Below are positions 44,502 through 54,582 of a stretch of 64,000 nucleotides of DNA, piece by piece. The DNA is from Nocardioides soli (GTDB lineage: Bacteria; Actinomycetota; Actinomycetes; Propionibacteriales; Nocardioidaceae). The notes beneath the pieces are model-generated. The model searched no databases. It was not told the origin of the DNA and was given only the letters and a program-made list of their open reading frames with translations. The stretch lies in contig NZ_JACHWR010000001.1 of assembly GCF_014191495.1 (NCBI RefSeq), forward strand, positions 1,426,001 to 1,490,000, read 5' to 3'. Made by a program: the position numbers and the translations under genes. How positions within the stretch are numbered: the stretch's first letter is position 1; each line of letters begins with the position of its first letter.

Positions 44502-45310
44502 GCCAGCGCATCGACGAGCGGATCGCGGATCGGTACGCCGACCTGTCGCCCCAGGAGCGCCGGGCGGCCGAGACGCTGCTCGAGCACCTCGACGACCTCG
44601 CGACGTACCGCTCGGCCGAGCTGGCCGGCCTCGCCGGGGTCTCGAAGGCCACGATGAGCCGGCTCTTCAAGCACCTCGGCTTCACCGACTTCGACGAGGT
44701 CCGCGACCACCTGCGCGGCCTGCGCTCGGCCGGCGAGCCGCGCCGTGTCGACGGGGAGCCGACGCTGGTCAAGCACCTGGCGCACGAGGAGGAGTCGCTC
44801 CGGCAGGCCCTGGAGAGCTGCGAGCTCGCCGAGGTCACCCGCGTGCTGGCCTCGGCCCGGCGGGTGCTCGTGCTCGGGTGGCGCAACAGCCACCCGGTTG
44901 CCCTGCACGTGCGCCAGCAGCTGGCCCACGCCCGCCCCGACGTCCGCCTCGCGCCGCTGCCCGGCCAGGTGCTCGGCGAGGAGCTCGCCGACCTCGGCGC
45001 CGGCGACGCGGTCGTGCTGGTCGGCTTCCGCCGCCGCCCGGCCGGCTTCGGCGCGATCCTCGACGAGGCCGTGCGCACCGGTGCCACCGTGGTGCTCCTC
45101 GCCGACCCGACCGCCCGCGCGCACGCCGCCCGCGCGACGTACTGGCTGGCCTGCCCGGTCTCCAGCACCCTCGCCTTCGACAGCTACGCCGCCGCGATGA
45201 GCCTGGTCAGCCTGCTGGCCGACGGCGTGCTCTCGGCCCGCGGCCGCAAGGGACGCGACCGGGTCAGCGAGATCACCGCCACCTACGGGCGGCTCGGCGA
45301 GGTGGAGTGA
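44498..45310 (+). CDS. MurR/RpiR-family transcriptional regulator
   Basis: The 270-residue regulator has an N-terminal RpiR helix-turn-helix (YRSAELAGLAGVSKATMSRL followed by FKHLGFTDFDEVR) and a C-terminal SIS domain with VLVLGWRNSHPVALHV. SIS domains in this family bind sugar phosphates, or, in purine clusters such as Klebsiella HpxU, probably pathway intermediates. It is embedded in the operon, with ATGA-type coupling before and a TGATG after, so it is made in proportion to the enzymes. Confidence 0.92.
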   Translation: MSQRIDERIADRYADLSPQERRAAETLLEHLDDLATYRSAELAGLAGVSKATMSRLFKHLGFTDFDEVRDHLRGLRSAGEPRRVDGEPTLVKHLAHEEESLRQALESCELAEVTRVLASARRVLVLGWRNSHPVALHVRQQLAHARPDVRLAPLPGQVLGEELADLGAGDAVVLVGFRRRPAGFGAILDEAVRTGATVVLLADPTARAHAARATYWLACPVSSTLAFDSYAAAMSLVSLLADGVLSARGRKGRDRVSEITATYGRLGEVE

Positions 45311-46086
45311 TGGACCTGGCCACGGTGACCAGCCTGCGACCGGCGCGTGGCCGCGACGACCTCGCGCTCGCGCCCGGCGAGGCGCTGCTCGCCGGCGGCA
45401 CCTGGCTCTTCTCCGAGCCGCAGCCCGCGGTGACCGGGCTCGTCGACCTGACCGCGCTCGGGTGGCCGGACTGGGAGGAGCTGCCGGGCGTGCTGCGCCT
45501 CGGCGCCACCTGCACGATCGAGCGGGCGCTGGCCGCTCCGTGGGGACCCGCCACCGAGCTGGTCCGCCAGTGTGCGGACGCGTTCCTGATGTCGTGGAAG
45601 GTGCAGCACGTCGCCACGATCGGCGGCAACCTGTGCCTCGCGCTGCCGGCCGGCGCGATGATCTCGCTGATGGCGACGCTGGGCGCCGTCGCCGTGATCT
45701 GGACCCCCGACGGCGGCGCGCGGCGCGTCCCGGTCGTCGACTTCGTGATCGGTGCCGGCCGGAGTGCGCTCGAGGCGGGAGAGGTGCTGCGCGCCGTCGA
45801 CGTGCCGCTCGGCGGTGAGCAGGCAACCGACTACGCGTTCCGGAAGGTTGCCCTCACACCGCTGGGCAGGTCCTCCGCGCTGGTCACCGGACGGCGCGCC
45901 GGGGCGACGGTCACGATCACGGTGACGGCGAGCACCGCCCGCCCCGTCGTGCTCGACGGCCACGACCTCGACGCCGGGCTCGCGGCGATCGACTGCTGGT
46001 ACGACGACCCGCACGGCGCCGCCGACTGGCGCGCCCACGTCACCGGCGTCCTGGCCCGCGAGGTGCGCGAGGAGCTGCTGGCATGA
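45310..46086 (+). CDS. xanthine dehydrogenase FAD-binding subunit
   Basis: The 258-residue protein is the CO-dehydrogenase-flavoprotein-like subunit of xanthine dehydrogenase. FAD contacts are [14 protein letters not shown] at about 29-42 and [16 protein letters not shown] at about 100; the substrate-side segment [19 protein letters not shown] is in the C-terminal half. It carries electrons from the iron-sulfur domain of the subunit encoded next to NAD. It is somewhat shorter than typical. A palindromic stretch similar to the downstream repeats lies within its coding sequence at 45812-45862. Confidence 0.92.
   Translation: MDLATVTSLRPARGRDDLALAPGEALLAGGTWLFSEPQPAVTGLVDLTALGWPDWEELPGVLRLGATCTIERALAAPWGPATELVRQCADAFLMSWKVQHVATIGGNLCLALPAGAMISLMATLGAVAVIWTPDGGARRVPVVDFVIGAGRSALEAGEVLRAVDVPLGGEQATDYAFRKVALTPLGRSSALVTGRRAGATVTITVTASTARPVVLDGHDLDAGLAAIDCWYDDPHGAADWRAHVTGVLAREVREELLA
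45812..45862. repeat. repeat-like palindrome inside the FAD-subunit gene
   Basis: This 51-base coding stretch begins with GCGGTGAGCAGGCAACCGA, which is the exact reverse complement of the end of the repeats at 46135-46185 and 46208-46258. Its other end matches at the arms too (GGTTGC, then CACCGC, at the same spacing). It contains GGCAACC and GGTTGCC as inverted arms. The middle diverges, so it looks like a distant third copy or the source of the repeat. Confidence 0.6.
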
Positions 46087-46134
46087 GGCCGGCAGCCGCG
46101 CCGATGCCGACGGCGACGCCGACGCCGACGGGCG

Positions 46135-46258
46135 GCGGTGCGTCAGCAACCGTTCCGTCACCCGATTCGGTTGCCTGCTCACCGCTCCCCCGCGCGCACG
46201 CCGGGCAGCGGTGCGTCAGCAACCGTTCCGTCACCCGATTCGGTTGCCTGCTCACCGC
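46135..46258. repeat. 51-bp tandem direct repeat, period 73 bp
   Basis: The unit at 46135-46185 recurs without a difference at 46208-46258. Each unit holds an inverted repeat, GCAACCG and CGGTTGC, around a 15-base loop, and starts GCGGTG and ends CACCGC. The repeats fill the 190-base gap between the two xanthine dehydrogenase genes, in an operon whose other junctions almost all overlap or abut. A simple GCCGAC-type run at about 46102-46131 precedes the first unit. Confidence 0.9.
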
Positions 46259-46276
46259 CGCACGGAGGCGAGCGCG

Positions 46277-48910
46277 ATGAGGGTCAACGGCGCGCCCCCC
46301 GGGGCCGACCCGGACCCGGGCCAGTGCCTGCGCACGTTCCTGCGCGACACCGGACACCTCGAGGTGAAGAAGGGCTGCGACTCCGGTGACTGCGGTGCCT
46401 GCACGGTGCTCGTCGACGGCGCACCCGTGCACTCCTGCCTCTACCCGGCGGTCCGCGGCATCGACCGCGAGGTCACGACGGTGGCGGGCCTGGGCCGGCC
46501 GGGCGACCTGCATCCGGTGCAGCGGGCGTTCGCCGACGCCGCCGGCTTCCAGTGCGGCTTCTGCACCGCCGGCTTCATCGTGACCGCGACCGGCGTCGCC
46601 CCCGACGTCGAGGAGGCGGTCGTCGACAAGGCGTTCAAGGGCAACCTGTGCCGCTGCACCGGCTACCGCTCGATCCGCGACGCGCTGGCCGGTCGCACCA
46701 ACGTCGGGCCGGGCACCGCCGACGGCGCGGCGTTCGGCGCGTCGCTGGGGGCGCCGGCGGCCGAGCGCATCGTGACCGGCACCGAGCCCTACACACTCGA
46801 CCTGCCCACGACCGGCGTGCTGCACATGGCACTCGTGCAGAGCCCCCACGCCCACGCCCGCATCACGAGCATCGACACGACCCGAGCGGCCGCCGCGCCC
46901 GGCGTACGCCTGGTGCTCACCCACCACGACGTGCCCGACGTCCGCTACTCGACCGGGCGGCACGACGACCGGCGCGACGACCCCGACGACACCCGGATGC
47001 TCGACGACGTGGTGCGCTTCCGCGGCCAGCGGGTCGCGGCCGTCGTCGCGGAGTCGCCGATCCTGGCCGAGCGCGCGGCCGCGCTCGTCGAGGTCGAGTA
47101 CGCCGTGCTGCCCGCCGTCCACGACCCCGAGGCCGCCCGCTCCCCCGGCGCGCCGCTGCTGCACGGCGACAAGTCCCCCGAGGTCGCGCGGATCGCCGAG
47201 CCCTCGCGCAACGTCGTCGCCCGGACGCACGGCGAGGTCGGCGACGTCGCCGCCGGACTGGCCGCCGCGACGGCGACCGTCAACGGCACCTGGACGACCG
47301 CCCGGGTCACCCACGCCTCGCTGGAGACCCACGGTGCCCGCGGCTGGATCGACGACGACGGCCGGCTGGTGATCCGCACCAGCACCCAGGTGCCGTTCCT
47401 GGTGCGCGCCGAGCTCGCGCACATCCTGGGCCTCGACCCCGACCGGGTCCGCGTGGTCGCCGCCCGGGTCGGCGGCGGGTTCGGCGGCAAGCAGGAGATG
47501 CTCGTCGAGGACCTGGTCGCGCTCGCGGTGCTGCGCACCGCCCGACAAGGTGAGCCGAGACCCGTGCAGCTCGAGCTGACCCGCGAGCAGCAGTTCACGC
47601 TGGCGCCCTGCCGGCACCCGATGCGGGTCTCGGTGACCGCCGGCGCGGACGCCGACGGGGTGCTGACCGCGCTGGCGGTCGACGTCCTGAGCGACACCGG
47701 CGCCTACGGCAACCACGCGCCGGGGGTGATGTTCCACGGCTGCCACGAGTCGGTCGCGCTCTACCGCTGCGCCAACAAGCGCGTCGACGCCGAGGCCGTC
47801 TACACCAACAACGTGCCCTCGGGCGCCTTCCGCGGCTACGGGCTCGGCCAGGTGATCTTCGGGATCGAGTGCGCGCTCGACGAGCTCGCCCGCGAGCTCG
47901 GGATGTCCCCGGTCGAGCTGCGCCGCCGCAACGTCGTCGCGCCGGGCGACGAGTTCGTCGTCAACGGCCCGCCCGACCCCGACCTGACCTTCGGCAGCTA
48001 CGGCCTCGACCAGTGCCTCGACCTCGTCGAGACCGCACTCGCGGCCGGCGACGACGTACCGGCCCCCGACGGCGACCGCTGGGCCGTCGGCGAGGGCGTG
48101 GCCGCCGCGATGATCGCGACGATCCCGCCGCGCGGCCACCACAGCGAGGCGACCGTGGAGCTGGCCGCGGACGGTACGGCGACGGTCGGCGTCGGCACCG
48201 CCGAGTTCGGCAACGGCAGCGCGACCGTGCACGTCCAGCTGGTCGCCGAGGAGCTCGGCATCGACCCCGCGCTGGTGCGGCTGCGCTCGTCGGACACCGA
48301 CGCGGCGGCGTACGACACCGGCGCCTACGGCTCGACCGGCTCCGTCGTCGCGGGCATGGCGGTGGCGCAGGCCGCGCGCCGGGTACGCGCGGCGCTCGAC
48401 GCGGGCCAGGCGCCGCCGCTGCACGGCACCGGCCGGCACAGCGGCACCCCGCGGTCGGTCGCGTTCAACGTGCACGGCGCACGGGTCGCGGTCGATCGGG
48501 TCACCGGCGAACTGCGGGTGCTGCGGTCGGTGCAGGCCGTCGACGCGGGCCGCATCATCAACCCCGAGCAGCTGCGCGGCCAGGTCGAGGGCGGGGTCGC
48601 CCAGGCGCTCGGCAGCGCGCTGCAGGAGGAGCTGCTGCTGGCCGACGGCGAGGTCGTGACGCGGTCGTTCCGGCACTACCGGGTGCCGCAGATCGCCGAC
48701 GTACCCGTGACCGAGGTGCTCTTCGCCGACACCTACGACACACTCGGGCCACGAGGCGCCAAGTCGATGAGCGAGGCGCCGTACAACCCGGTCGCGCCCG
48801 CGATCGCCAACGCCGTGCGCGACGCGCTCGGCGTCCGTCCCCACGAGCTGCCGATGAGCCGCGACCGCCTGTGGCGGCTCGCCTCCACCACGTCCGAGGA
48901 GTCCCCATGA
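46277..48910 (+). CDS. xanthine dehydrogenase, fused 2Fe-2S and molybdopterin subunits
   Basis: The 877-residue protein is a fusion. The first 150 residues are the two-cluster iron-sulfur domain: [25 protein letters not shown] and LCRCTGYRS. The rest is the molybdenum-cofactor domain with [10 protein letters not shown] near 410, [12 protein letters not shown] and a C-terminal [19 protein letters not shown] carrying the active-site glutamate region. It oxidises hypoxanthine and xanthine to urate. I take the ATG at 46277, 7 bases after GGAGGCG. Some actinobacteria have this fusion; others keep the parts apart. No xdhC-like maturation gene is in the window. Confidence 0.93.
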   Translation: MRVNGAPPGADPDPGQCLRTFLRDTGHLEVKKGCDSGDCGACTVLVDGAPVHSCLYPAVRGIDREVTTVAGLGRPGDLHPVQRAFADAAGFQCGFCTAGFIVTATGVAPDVEEAVVDKAFKGNLCRCTGYRSIRDALAGRTNVGPGTADGAAFGASLGAPAAERIVTGTEPYTLDLPTTGVLHMALVQSPHAHARITSIDTTRAAAAPGVRLVLTHHDVPDVRYSTGRHDDRRDDPDDTRMLDDVVRFRGQRVAAVVAESPILAERAAALVEVEYAVLPAVHDPEAARSPGAPLLHGDKSPEVARIAEPSRNVVARTHGEVGDVAAGLAAATATVNGTWTTARVTHASLETHGARGWIDDDGRLVIRTSTQVPFLVRAELAHILGLDPDRVRVVAARVGGGFGGKQEMLVEDLVALAVLRTARQGEPRPVQLELTREQQFTLAPCRHPMRVSVTAGADADGVLTALAVDVLSDTGAYGNHAPGVMFHGCHESVALYRCANKRVDAEAVYTNNVPSGAFRGYGLGQVIFGIECALDELARELGMSPVELRRRNVVAPGDEFVVNGPPDPDLTFGSYGLDQCLDLVETALAAGDDVPAPDGDRWAVGEGVAAAMIATIPPRGHHSEATVELAADGTATVGVGTAEFGNGSATVHVQLVAEELGIDPALVRLRSSDTDAAAYDTGAYGSTGSVVAGMAVAQAARRVRAALDAGQAPPLHGTGRHSGTPRSVAFNVHGARVAVDRVTGELRVLRSVQAVDAGRIINPEQLRGQVEGGVAQALGSALQEELLLADGEVVTRSFRHYRVPQIADVPVTEVLFADTYDTLGPRGAKSMSEAPYNPVAPAIANAVRDALGVRPHELPMSRDRLWRLASTTSEESP

Positions 48911-49377
48911 ACCCCGACCACCGCTGGCTCTCCCGGGCCGTCGACCTCGCGATCGAGAACGTCAAGGCCGGCGGCGGGCCGTTCGGCGCGGTCATCGTGC
49001 GCGACGACGTGCTGCTCTCGACGGGGCAGAACCGGGTCACCCGCGACCTCGACCCGACCGCCCACGCCGAGGTCGAGGCGATCCGGGCCGCGTGTGCCGA
49101 GATCGGTGACTTCTCGCTGGCCGGCTGCGTGCTCTACACGTCGTGCGAGCCGTGCCCGCTCTGCGTCGCCGCGTGCCTCTGGGCGCGCCTCGACCGCGTC
49201 GTGTACGCCGCCGACCGCCACGACGCGGCCCGCGGCGGCTTCGACGACCGGGAATTCTACGAGCTCTTCGCGCGCGACCGGTCGACCTGGCCGACGCTGG
49301 TGCAGCCCGGGTCCCACCCGGCCGCCTTCACGCCGTTCGAGGCCTGGCTCGGCAAGGACGACCGGGTCGACTACTGA
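48907..49377 (+). CDS. guanine deaminase (CDA-fold)
   Basis: The 156-residue deaminase has the zinc signature [11 protein letters not shown] and [18 protein letters not shown], with the catalytic glutamate in HAE. The family includes guanine deaminase (GuaD/YkhA-like) and tRNA adenosine deaminase; the position at the end of the purine operon and the residues [11 protein letters not shown] favour guanine. It provides xanthine for the dehydrogenase. Its start overlaps the xanthine dehydrogenase stop by ATGA. Confidence 0.9.
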   Translation: MNPDHRWLSRAVDLAIENVKAGGGPFGAVIVRDDVLLSTGQNRVTRDLDPTAHAEVEAIRAACAEIGDFSLAGCVLYTSCEPCPLCVAACLWARLDRVVYAADRHDAARGGFDDREFYELFARDRSTWPTLVQPGSHPAAFTPFEAWLGKDDRVDY

Positions 49378-49392
49378 CGCCACCGCGGCGCC

Positions 49393-49408
49393 TGTAGCGA
49401 TTGCTACA
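49393..49408 (+). promoter_or_regulatory. perfect palindrome before the SMR gene
   Basis: TGTAGC-GATT-GCTACA ends eight bases before the ATG of the SMR gene. The six-base arms are perfect. The gap is only 39 bases, so the palindrome most likely covers the promoter or transcription start, as an operator would. A TetR-type local repressor is a candidate but none is adjacent. Confidence 0.6.
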
Positions 49409-49416
49409 CTCGACCC

Positions 49417-49740
49417 ATGCTCGCCGGGATCCTGCTGGTGCTCGCGATCGCCGTGGAGGTCGGGGCGAGCGCCCTGCTCCCGAAGGCCGACGGCTTCACG
49501 AACATCCCGTGGACGATCGTCGTGATGTCCGGCTACGCCGTCGCGATCGGGCTGCTCGCGATCATCGTGAAGACCGTCCCGGTGTCGGTCGCCTACGCCA
49601 TCTGGTCGGGCGCCGGCACCGCCCTGGTGGCGGTCGTCGGCTACCTCTTCCTCGGCGAGTCCATGGACTGGCTCAAGTTCGCGTCACTGGCGATGATCGT
49701 CGCCGGCGTCGTCGGCCTGAACCTCACCGGCGCCCACTGA
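49417..49740 (+). CDS. SMR-family small multidrug exporter
   Basis: The 107-residue protein has four membrane helices, the essential E14 in LAIAVEVGASALLPKADGF, the conserved SVAYAIWSGAGTALVAV in the third helix and the final LNLTGAH. These are features of the Qac/EmrE type that exports quaternary or aromatic cations by proton antiport, rather than of the guanidinium-specific Gdx type, though the boundary is not sharp. It follows the guanine deaminase gene by 39 bases and may have its own promoter. Confidence 0.92.
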   Translation: MLAGILLVLAIAVEVGASALLPKADGFTNIPWTIVVMSGYAVAIGLLAIIVKTVPVSVAYAIWSGAGTALVAVVGYLFLGESMDWLKFASLAMIVAGVVGLNLTGAH

Positions 49741-49750
49741 CGCCCGGCCC

Positions 49751-51403
<1,653 letters not shown>

Positions 51404-51452
51404 GGCCGTGATCCTCGCACGTCGGCACCCGCCGGCACGACGGATCAGCGTC

Positions 51453-52439
51453 TCAGCCGAGGGCGGCCCGCTGGGACTCGACGATCGCGGCCATGGCGGG
51501 CCGGGCGGCGTGCGCGAAGTACGGGAAGCTCAGGAATCCGTGCGGCATCTGGTGGAAGTCCTCGACGGTCACCGCGTTCCCGGCGTCCGCGAGCGCCTGC
51601 GCGTAGCGGACGCCGCTGTCGTGCAGCGGGTCGAGGCCGGCCACCACGACAACGGCCGGCGGCAGCCCGGACAGGTCGGTGGCCCGCACCGGCGACAGGC
51701 GGTGGTCGGTCCGGTCGGCGGTGGGGTCGAGGTAGTGGTCGCGGAAGATCTGGATGTCGTCGTTGCTGAGCACGATGCCGCGGGTGTTCGCGACGACCGA
51801 CGCGTCCTCGAGCGCCGCGTCGGTCATGTCGGTCGCCGGGTAGATCAACGTCTGGTGGCCGATGGCCGGGCCCTGCTCGTCGCGGGCGACGATCGAGATG
51901 ACGGCCGCCAGGTTGCCGCCCGCGCTGTCGCCCATCACCCCGATGCGGGCGGGGTCGCCGCCCAGGTCCGCCGCGTGCGCGGCGGTCCAGAGCAGGGCGT
52001 CGTAGCAGTCCTCGACCGCGGCGGGGTACTTGTGCGCCGGCGCGAGCCGGTAGTCGACCGAGACCACCACCGCGTCGAGGTCCGCGGCGACGGTGCTGCA
52101 GATCCAGTCGCCCTGACGGGCGCTGCCGAGCACGAACCCGCCGCCGTGGAAGTTCAGCACCAGCGGCCGCGACGTCCGCGACCACGCCTCCGGGGTGTAG
52201 ATCCGCAGCGGCAGGTCGCCGTGTCGGCCCACGAAAGTGGTCGTGCGGATGTCCACGCCCTTGCGAGGACGGCCGAGGACGAGCGCGGCCGGGCCGCCGT
52301 CGGGGATGACCGACGCCTGCACCTTCGCGAGCTGGTTGGGCGTCATCCGGGCCACCGAGAGCGACGGCGCGGCCTTGAACAACCGGTCGAGGGCGCGGAT
52401 GCCGGGCCGCAGCCTGGTCTCGGAGTGGGTCACGTCCAT
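51453..52439 (-). CDS. alpha/beta hydrolase, HSL-type carboxylesterase
   Basis: The 328-residue enzyme has the HSL-family oxyanion motif NFHGGGFVLGS at about 98, nucleophile Ser in GDSAGGNLAA, and the catalytic Asp and His at VAGLDPLHDSG and MPHGFLSF. The N-terminal cap begins MDVTHSETRLRPG. It hydrolyses carboxyl esters, typically short-to-medium chain. The preceding gene on the same strand (FAD dehydrogenase) may be in another unit. Confidence 0.92.
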   Translation of the reverse strand: MDVTHSETRLRPGIRALDRLFKAAPSLSVARMTPNQLAKVQASVIPDGGPAALVLGRPRKGVDIRTTTFVGRHGDLPLRIYTPEAWSRTSRPLVLNFHGGGFVLGSARQGDWICSTVAADLDAVVVSVDYRLAPAHKYPAAVEDCYDALLWTAAHAADLGGDPARIGVMGDSAGGNLAAVISIVARDEQGPAIGHQTLIYPATDMTDAALEDASVVANTRGIVLSNDDIQIFRDHYLDPTADRTDHRLSPVRATDLSGLPPAVVVVAGLDPLHDSGVRYAQALADAGNAVTVEDFHQMPHGFLSFPYFAHAARPAMAAIVESQRAALG

Positions 52440-52470
52440 CGAGTCTAGGGTCGGATGAAAGCGTGGCGGC

Positions 52471-52550
52471 ATGAGCGAGCGCAGCGAGCGAATCATCCAG
52501 GGCAGCGCGTCAGGTGCCTCGTGCGCGCACGGAGCGAAGCGAGTACGCGC
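52471..52550. repeat. GAGCGAGCGCAGCGAGCG-type low-complexity element
   Basis: The gap ahead of the thioesterase-like gene carries a run with ATGAGCGAGCGCAGCGAGCG at 52471-52490 and, further on, GCGCGCACGGAGCGAAGCG, which restate each other imperfectly. In high-GC actinobacterial genomes strings of this kind are often dispersed repeats that give false small ORFs. No other copy is in the window, so I cannot show that it is dispersed here. Confidence 0.4.
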
Positions 52551-53351
52551 ATGAGCGCAGCGACGTCGTACTTCGTCCGCCTCGGCGAGGGGCGCTTCCG
52601 CGCCACCGACCTGACGAGCGGGGCCTGGTCGACGACCGAGCAGCACATCAGCCCGCTCCACGGCCTCGTCGCCCACGAGCTGGAGCGGTACGCCGCGGCG
52701 CGCGGCGACGACGGCCTCGTGCTGGGCCGCATCTCCTTCGACATCCTCGGCGTGGTCGGGGTCGAGGAGTTCGAGACGGACGTCGCCGTGGTGCGGGCGG
52801 GTCGCACCATCGAGCTGCTCGAGGCCACGGCGGCCTGGCGCGGCCGGACCGTGCTCCGCGCCCGCGCCTGGCGGCTCGCCGCGACCGACACCTCCGTGGT
52901 CGCCGGCGGGCTGCCCGAGCCGCTGGCGGGTCCAGACACCGCGGCACCCTGGGCGATGGCCGAGCTCTGGCCCGGCGGCTACATCGCCTCGCTCGACGTA
53001 CGCACGCTGGCGCCGCCGCTGCCCGGCCGCACCACGGCCTGGGTGTCGACGCCCCACCCGTTGCTCCCCGACGAGGAGGTCAGCGAGCTGGCGGCGTACG
53101 TCGGGCTCGTCGACACCGCCAACGGGATCGCGGTCCGGCGCTCGCCCGAGGAGTGGCTCTTCCCCAACCTCGACCTGACGATCCACCTCTTCCGGTCACC
53201 GTCGGGGTCGTGGGTCGGGCTGGACACGACCGTGACGTGGGGGCCGAGCGGGCACGGACTCACCGCGACGGTGCTGCACGACGAGTCGGGTCCGGTCGGC
53301 CGGGCCGAGCAGCTGCTCACGCTGCGTCCGCGGACCGTCGGCGGTAGATGA
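52551..53351 (+). CDS. thioesterase-like protein (acyl-CoA thioesterase family)
   Basis: The 266-residue protein looks like a double-hotdog acyl-CoA thioesterase: YFVRLGEGRFRATDLTSGAW at the start, SFDILGVVG near 66, then AWVSTPHPLLPDEEVSELA and TIHLFRSPSGSWVGLDTTVTW towards the end. This is the TesB-like/DUF4442-type pattern seen in actinobacteria. I use the ATG at 52551 because the domain begins right after it; upstream is the low-complexity element. The specific acyl-CoA is unknown. Confidence 0.82.
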   Translation: MSAATSYFVRLGEGRFRATDLTSGAWSTTEQHISPLHGLVAHELERYAAARGDDGLVLGRISFDILGVVGVEEFETDVAVVRAGRTIELLEATAAWRGRTVLRARAWRLAATDTSVVAGGLPEPLAGPDTAAPWAMAELWPGGYIASLDVRTLAPPLPGRTTAWVSTPHPLLPDEEVSELAAYVGLVDTANGIAVRRSPEEWLFPNLDLTIHLFRSPSGSWVGLDTTVTWGPSGHGLTATVLHDESGPVGRAEQLLTLRPRTVGGR

Positions 53352-53363
53352 GACCGTGACGAC

Positions 53364-54101
53364 ATGACCGCGACCGGCGTCGTCTTCCGTCCCCAGTCCC
53401 CGCCCGAGGAGCTGCGCGCCGTCGTCGAGGCGGTGGACGCCTCCGACGTCGACGAGCTGTGGCTCTGGGAGGACTGCTTCCTCGAGGGCGGCCTGACGAC
53501 GGCCGCTGCGGCGCTGGCCTGGTCGTCGCGGGTGCGGGTCGGCATCGGGCTGCTGCCGGTCCCGCTGCGCAACCCCGCGCTCGCCGCGATGGAGATCGCG
53601 ACGCTGGCTCGCCTCTTCCCCGGCCGACTCGTCGTGGCGCTCGGCCACGGCGTGCAGGCGTGGATGGGTCAGGTCGGCGCCCGCGCGGAATCGCCCGTGA
53701 CGCTGTTGCACGAGCACACGCTGGCCGTCCGCGACCTGCTGCGGGGCGAGACGGTGTCGGTGTCCGGGCGCTACGTGCAGCTCGACGCCGTCGCCCTCGA
53801 CTGGCCGCCCGCACCACCGCCGCGGCTGCTGGTCGGCGCTCGCGGCCCGCGCACCGTCTCGCTCGCCGGCGAGGTCTCCGACGGCGTACTGCTCGACAGC
53901 GTCACCGACCCCGACGTCGTCCGCCGCGCGCGGGCCGCGGTCGGCCCGCGCGCCCATGTCGCGGCGTACACCGAGGTGGCGCCGGACGCCGGCGACGTCC
54001 GCGGCTGGATCGGCGAGCTGGCCGCGGCCGGAGCCGACACGGTGGTGCTGCAGGCGCCCGGCGACGCGCCCGATCCACGGCCCCTGCTCACGCTGCTCTG
54101 A
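53364..54101 (+). CDS. LLM-class oxidoreductase, short form
   Basis: The 245-residue protein belongs to the luciferase-like superfamily but is shorter than the usual 300-350. Family segments are ELWLWEDCFLEGG, VRVGIGLLPVPLRNPAL, RLVVALGHGVQAWMGQVGA and RLLVGARGPRTVSLAGEVSDG. It probably uses F420 or FMN. It is 12 bases after the thioesterase-like gene and converges with the enamidase operon. The 67 bases between the two stops hold no clear terminator. Confidence 0.88.
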   Translation: MTATGVVFRPQSPPEELRAVVEAVDASDVDELWLWEDCFLEGGLTTAAAALAWSSRVRVGIGLLPVPLRNPALAAMEIATLARLFPGRLVVALGHGVQAWMGQVGARAESPVTLLHEHTLAVRDLLRGETVSVSGRYVQLDAVALDWPPAPPPRLLVGARGPRTVSLAGEVSDGVLLDSVTDPDVVRRARAAVGPRAHVAAYTEVAPDAGDVRGWIGELAAAGADTVVLQAPGDAPDPRPLLTLL

Positions 54102-54168
54102 CCGTCTTGGTGTCGGTGGCCCATCGGGGTCGGCTCAGACCGGGCAGGAGGCAGGACAGGCAGCGTTC

Positions 54169-54582
54169 CTAGTCGGCCCCGCCGGACAGTCGGAACAGCA
54201 CGGTCCCATGGACGCCCTGCACGAGCGAGGTCATCGCTTGCGCGAGTCCGCTGGGTCGCGGCCGGACACCGCGGGCGGTCTCCACGAACGCCCTTCCCGA
54301 GATGCCCGAGCGGCTCACCGTCAGTTGAACAGAGACCACCCTTCCTCCGGCATCGTGGTCCTCGTCCGGAGCGGCTCGACTCACGACAGTGATGTCGAGA
54401 TCGTGCCTCGACGGGTCGAAGGGGCACTGCAGACCGAGACGGTAGAGATCCGGTCCCAGGCGTTCCGCGCTGATCACCCGTTCGGTGTGGGAGTGCGCGA
54501 CGAGGTCGTTGCCCCGGAAACAGGGCCACGGCAGCTGCCGGTGCGGACGACGCGGGTTCGGAGCCACCGGCGTGGTGGGCAT
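54169..54582 (-). CDS. unrecognised 137-residue protein, last gene of the enamidase operon
   Basis: I do not recognise this protein. It is soluble, without signal or membrane segment, with a basic proline-rich start (PTTPVAPNPRRPHRQLPWP) and beta-like stretches such as VISAERLGPDLYRLGLQC and HDLDITVVSRAA. The single TGATG junction with the LLM gene upstream shows real translational coupling, which argues that it is a true gene with a role in the same pathway. It may be a small subunit or partner of the oxidoreductase. No catalytic motif is apparent. Confidence 0.75.
   Translation of the reverse strand: MPTTPVAPNPRRPHRQLPWPCFRGNDLVAHSHTERVISAERLGPDLYRLGLQCPFDPSRHDLDITVVSRAAPDEDHDAGGRVVSVQLTVSRSGISGRAFVETARGVRPRPSGLAQAMTSLVQGVHGTVLFRLSGGAD

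Noticed and set aside
46083..46280. A 65-codon frame that has ATGA overlaps with both xanthine dehydrogenase genes
   Set aside because: It consists mostly of the two 51-bp repeats, and because the period of 73 is not a multiple of three, the two copies are read in different frames and give unrelated peptides. That is not expected of a conserved protein, so I treat it as an insertion or spacer.
52455..52550. N-terminal extension of the thioesterase-like protein
   Set aside because: The extra 32 codons are encoded by the GAGCGAGCGCAGCGAGCG-type low-complexity element and bear no relation to the fold.
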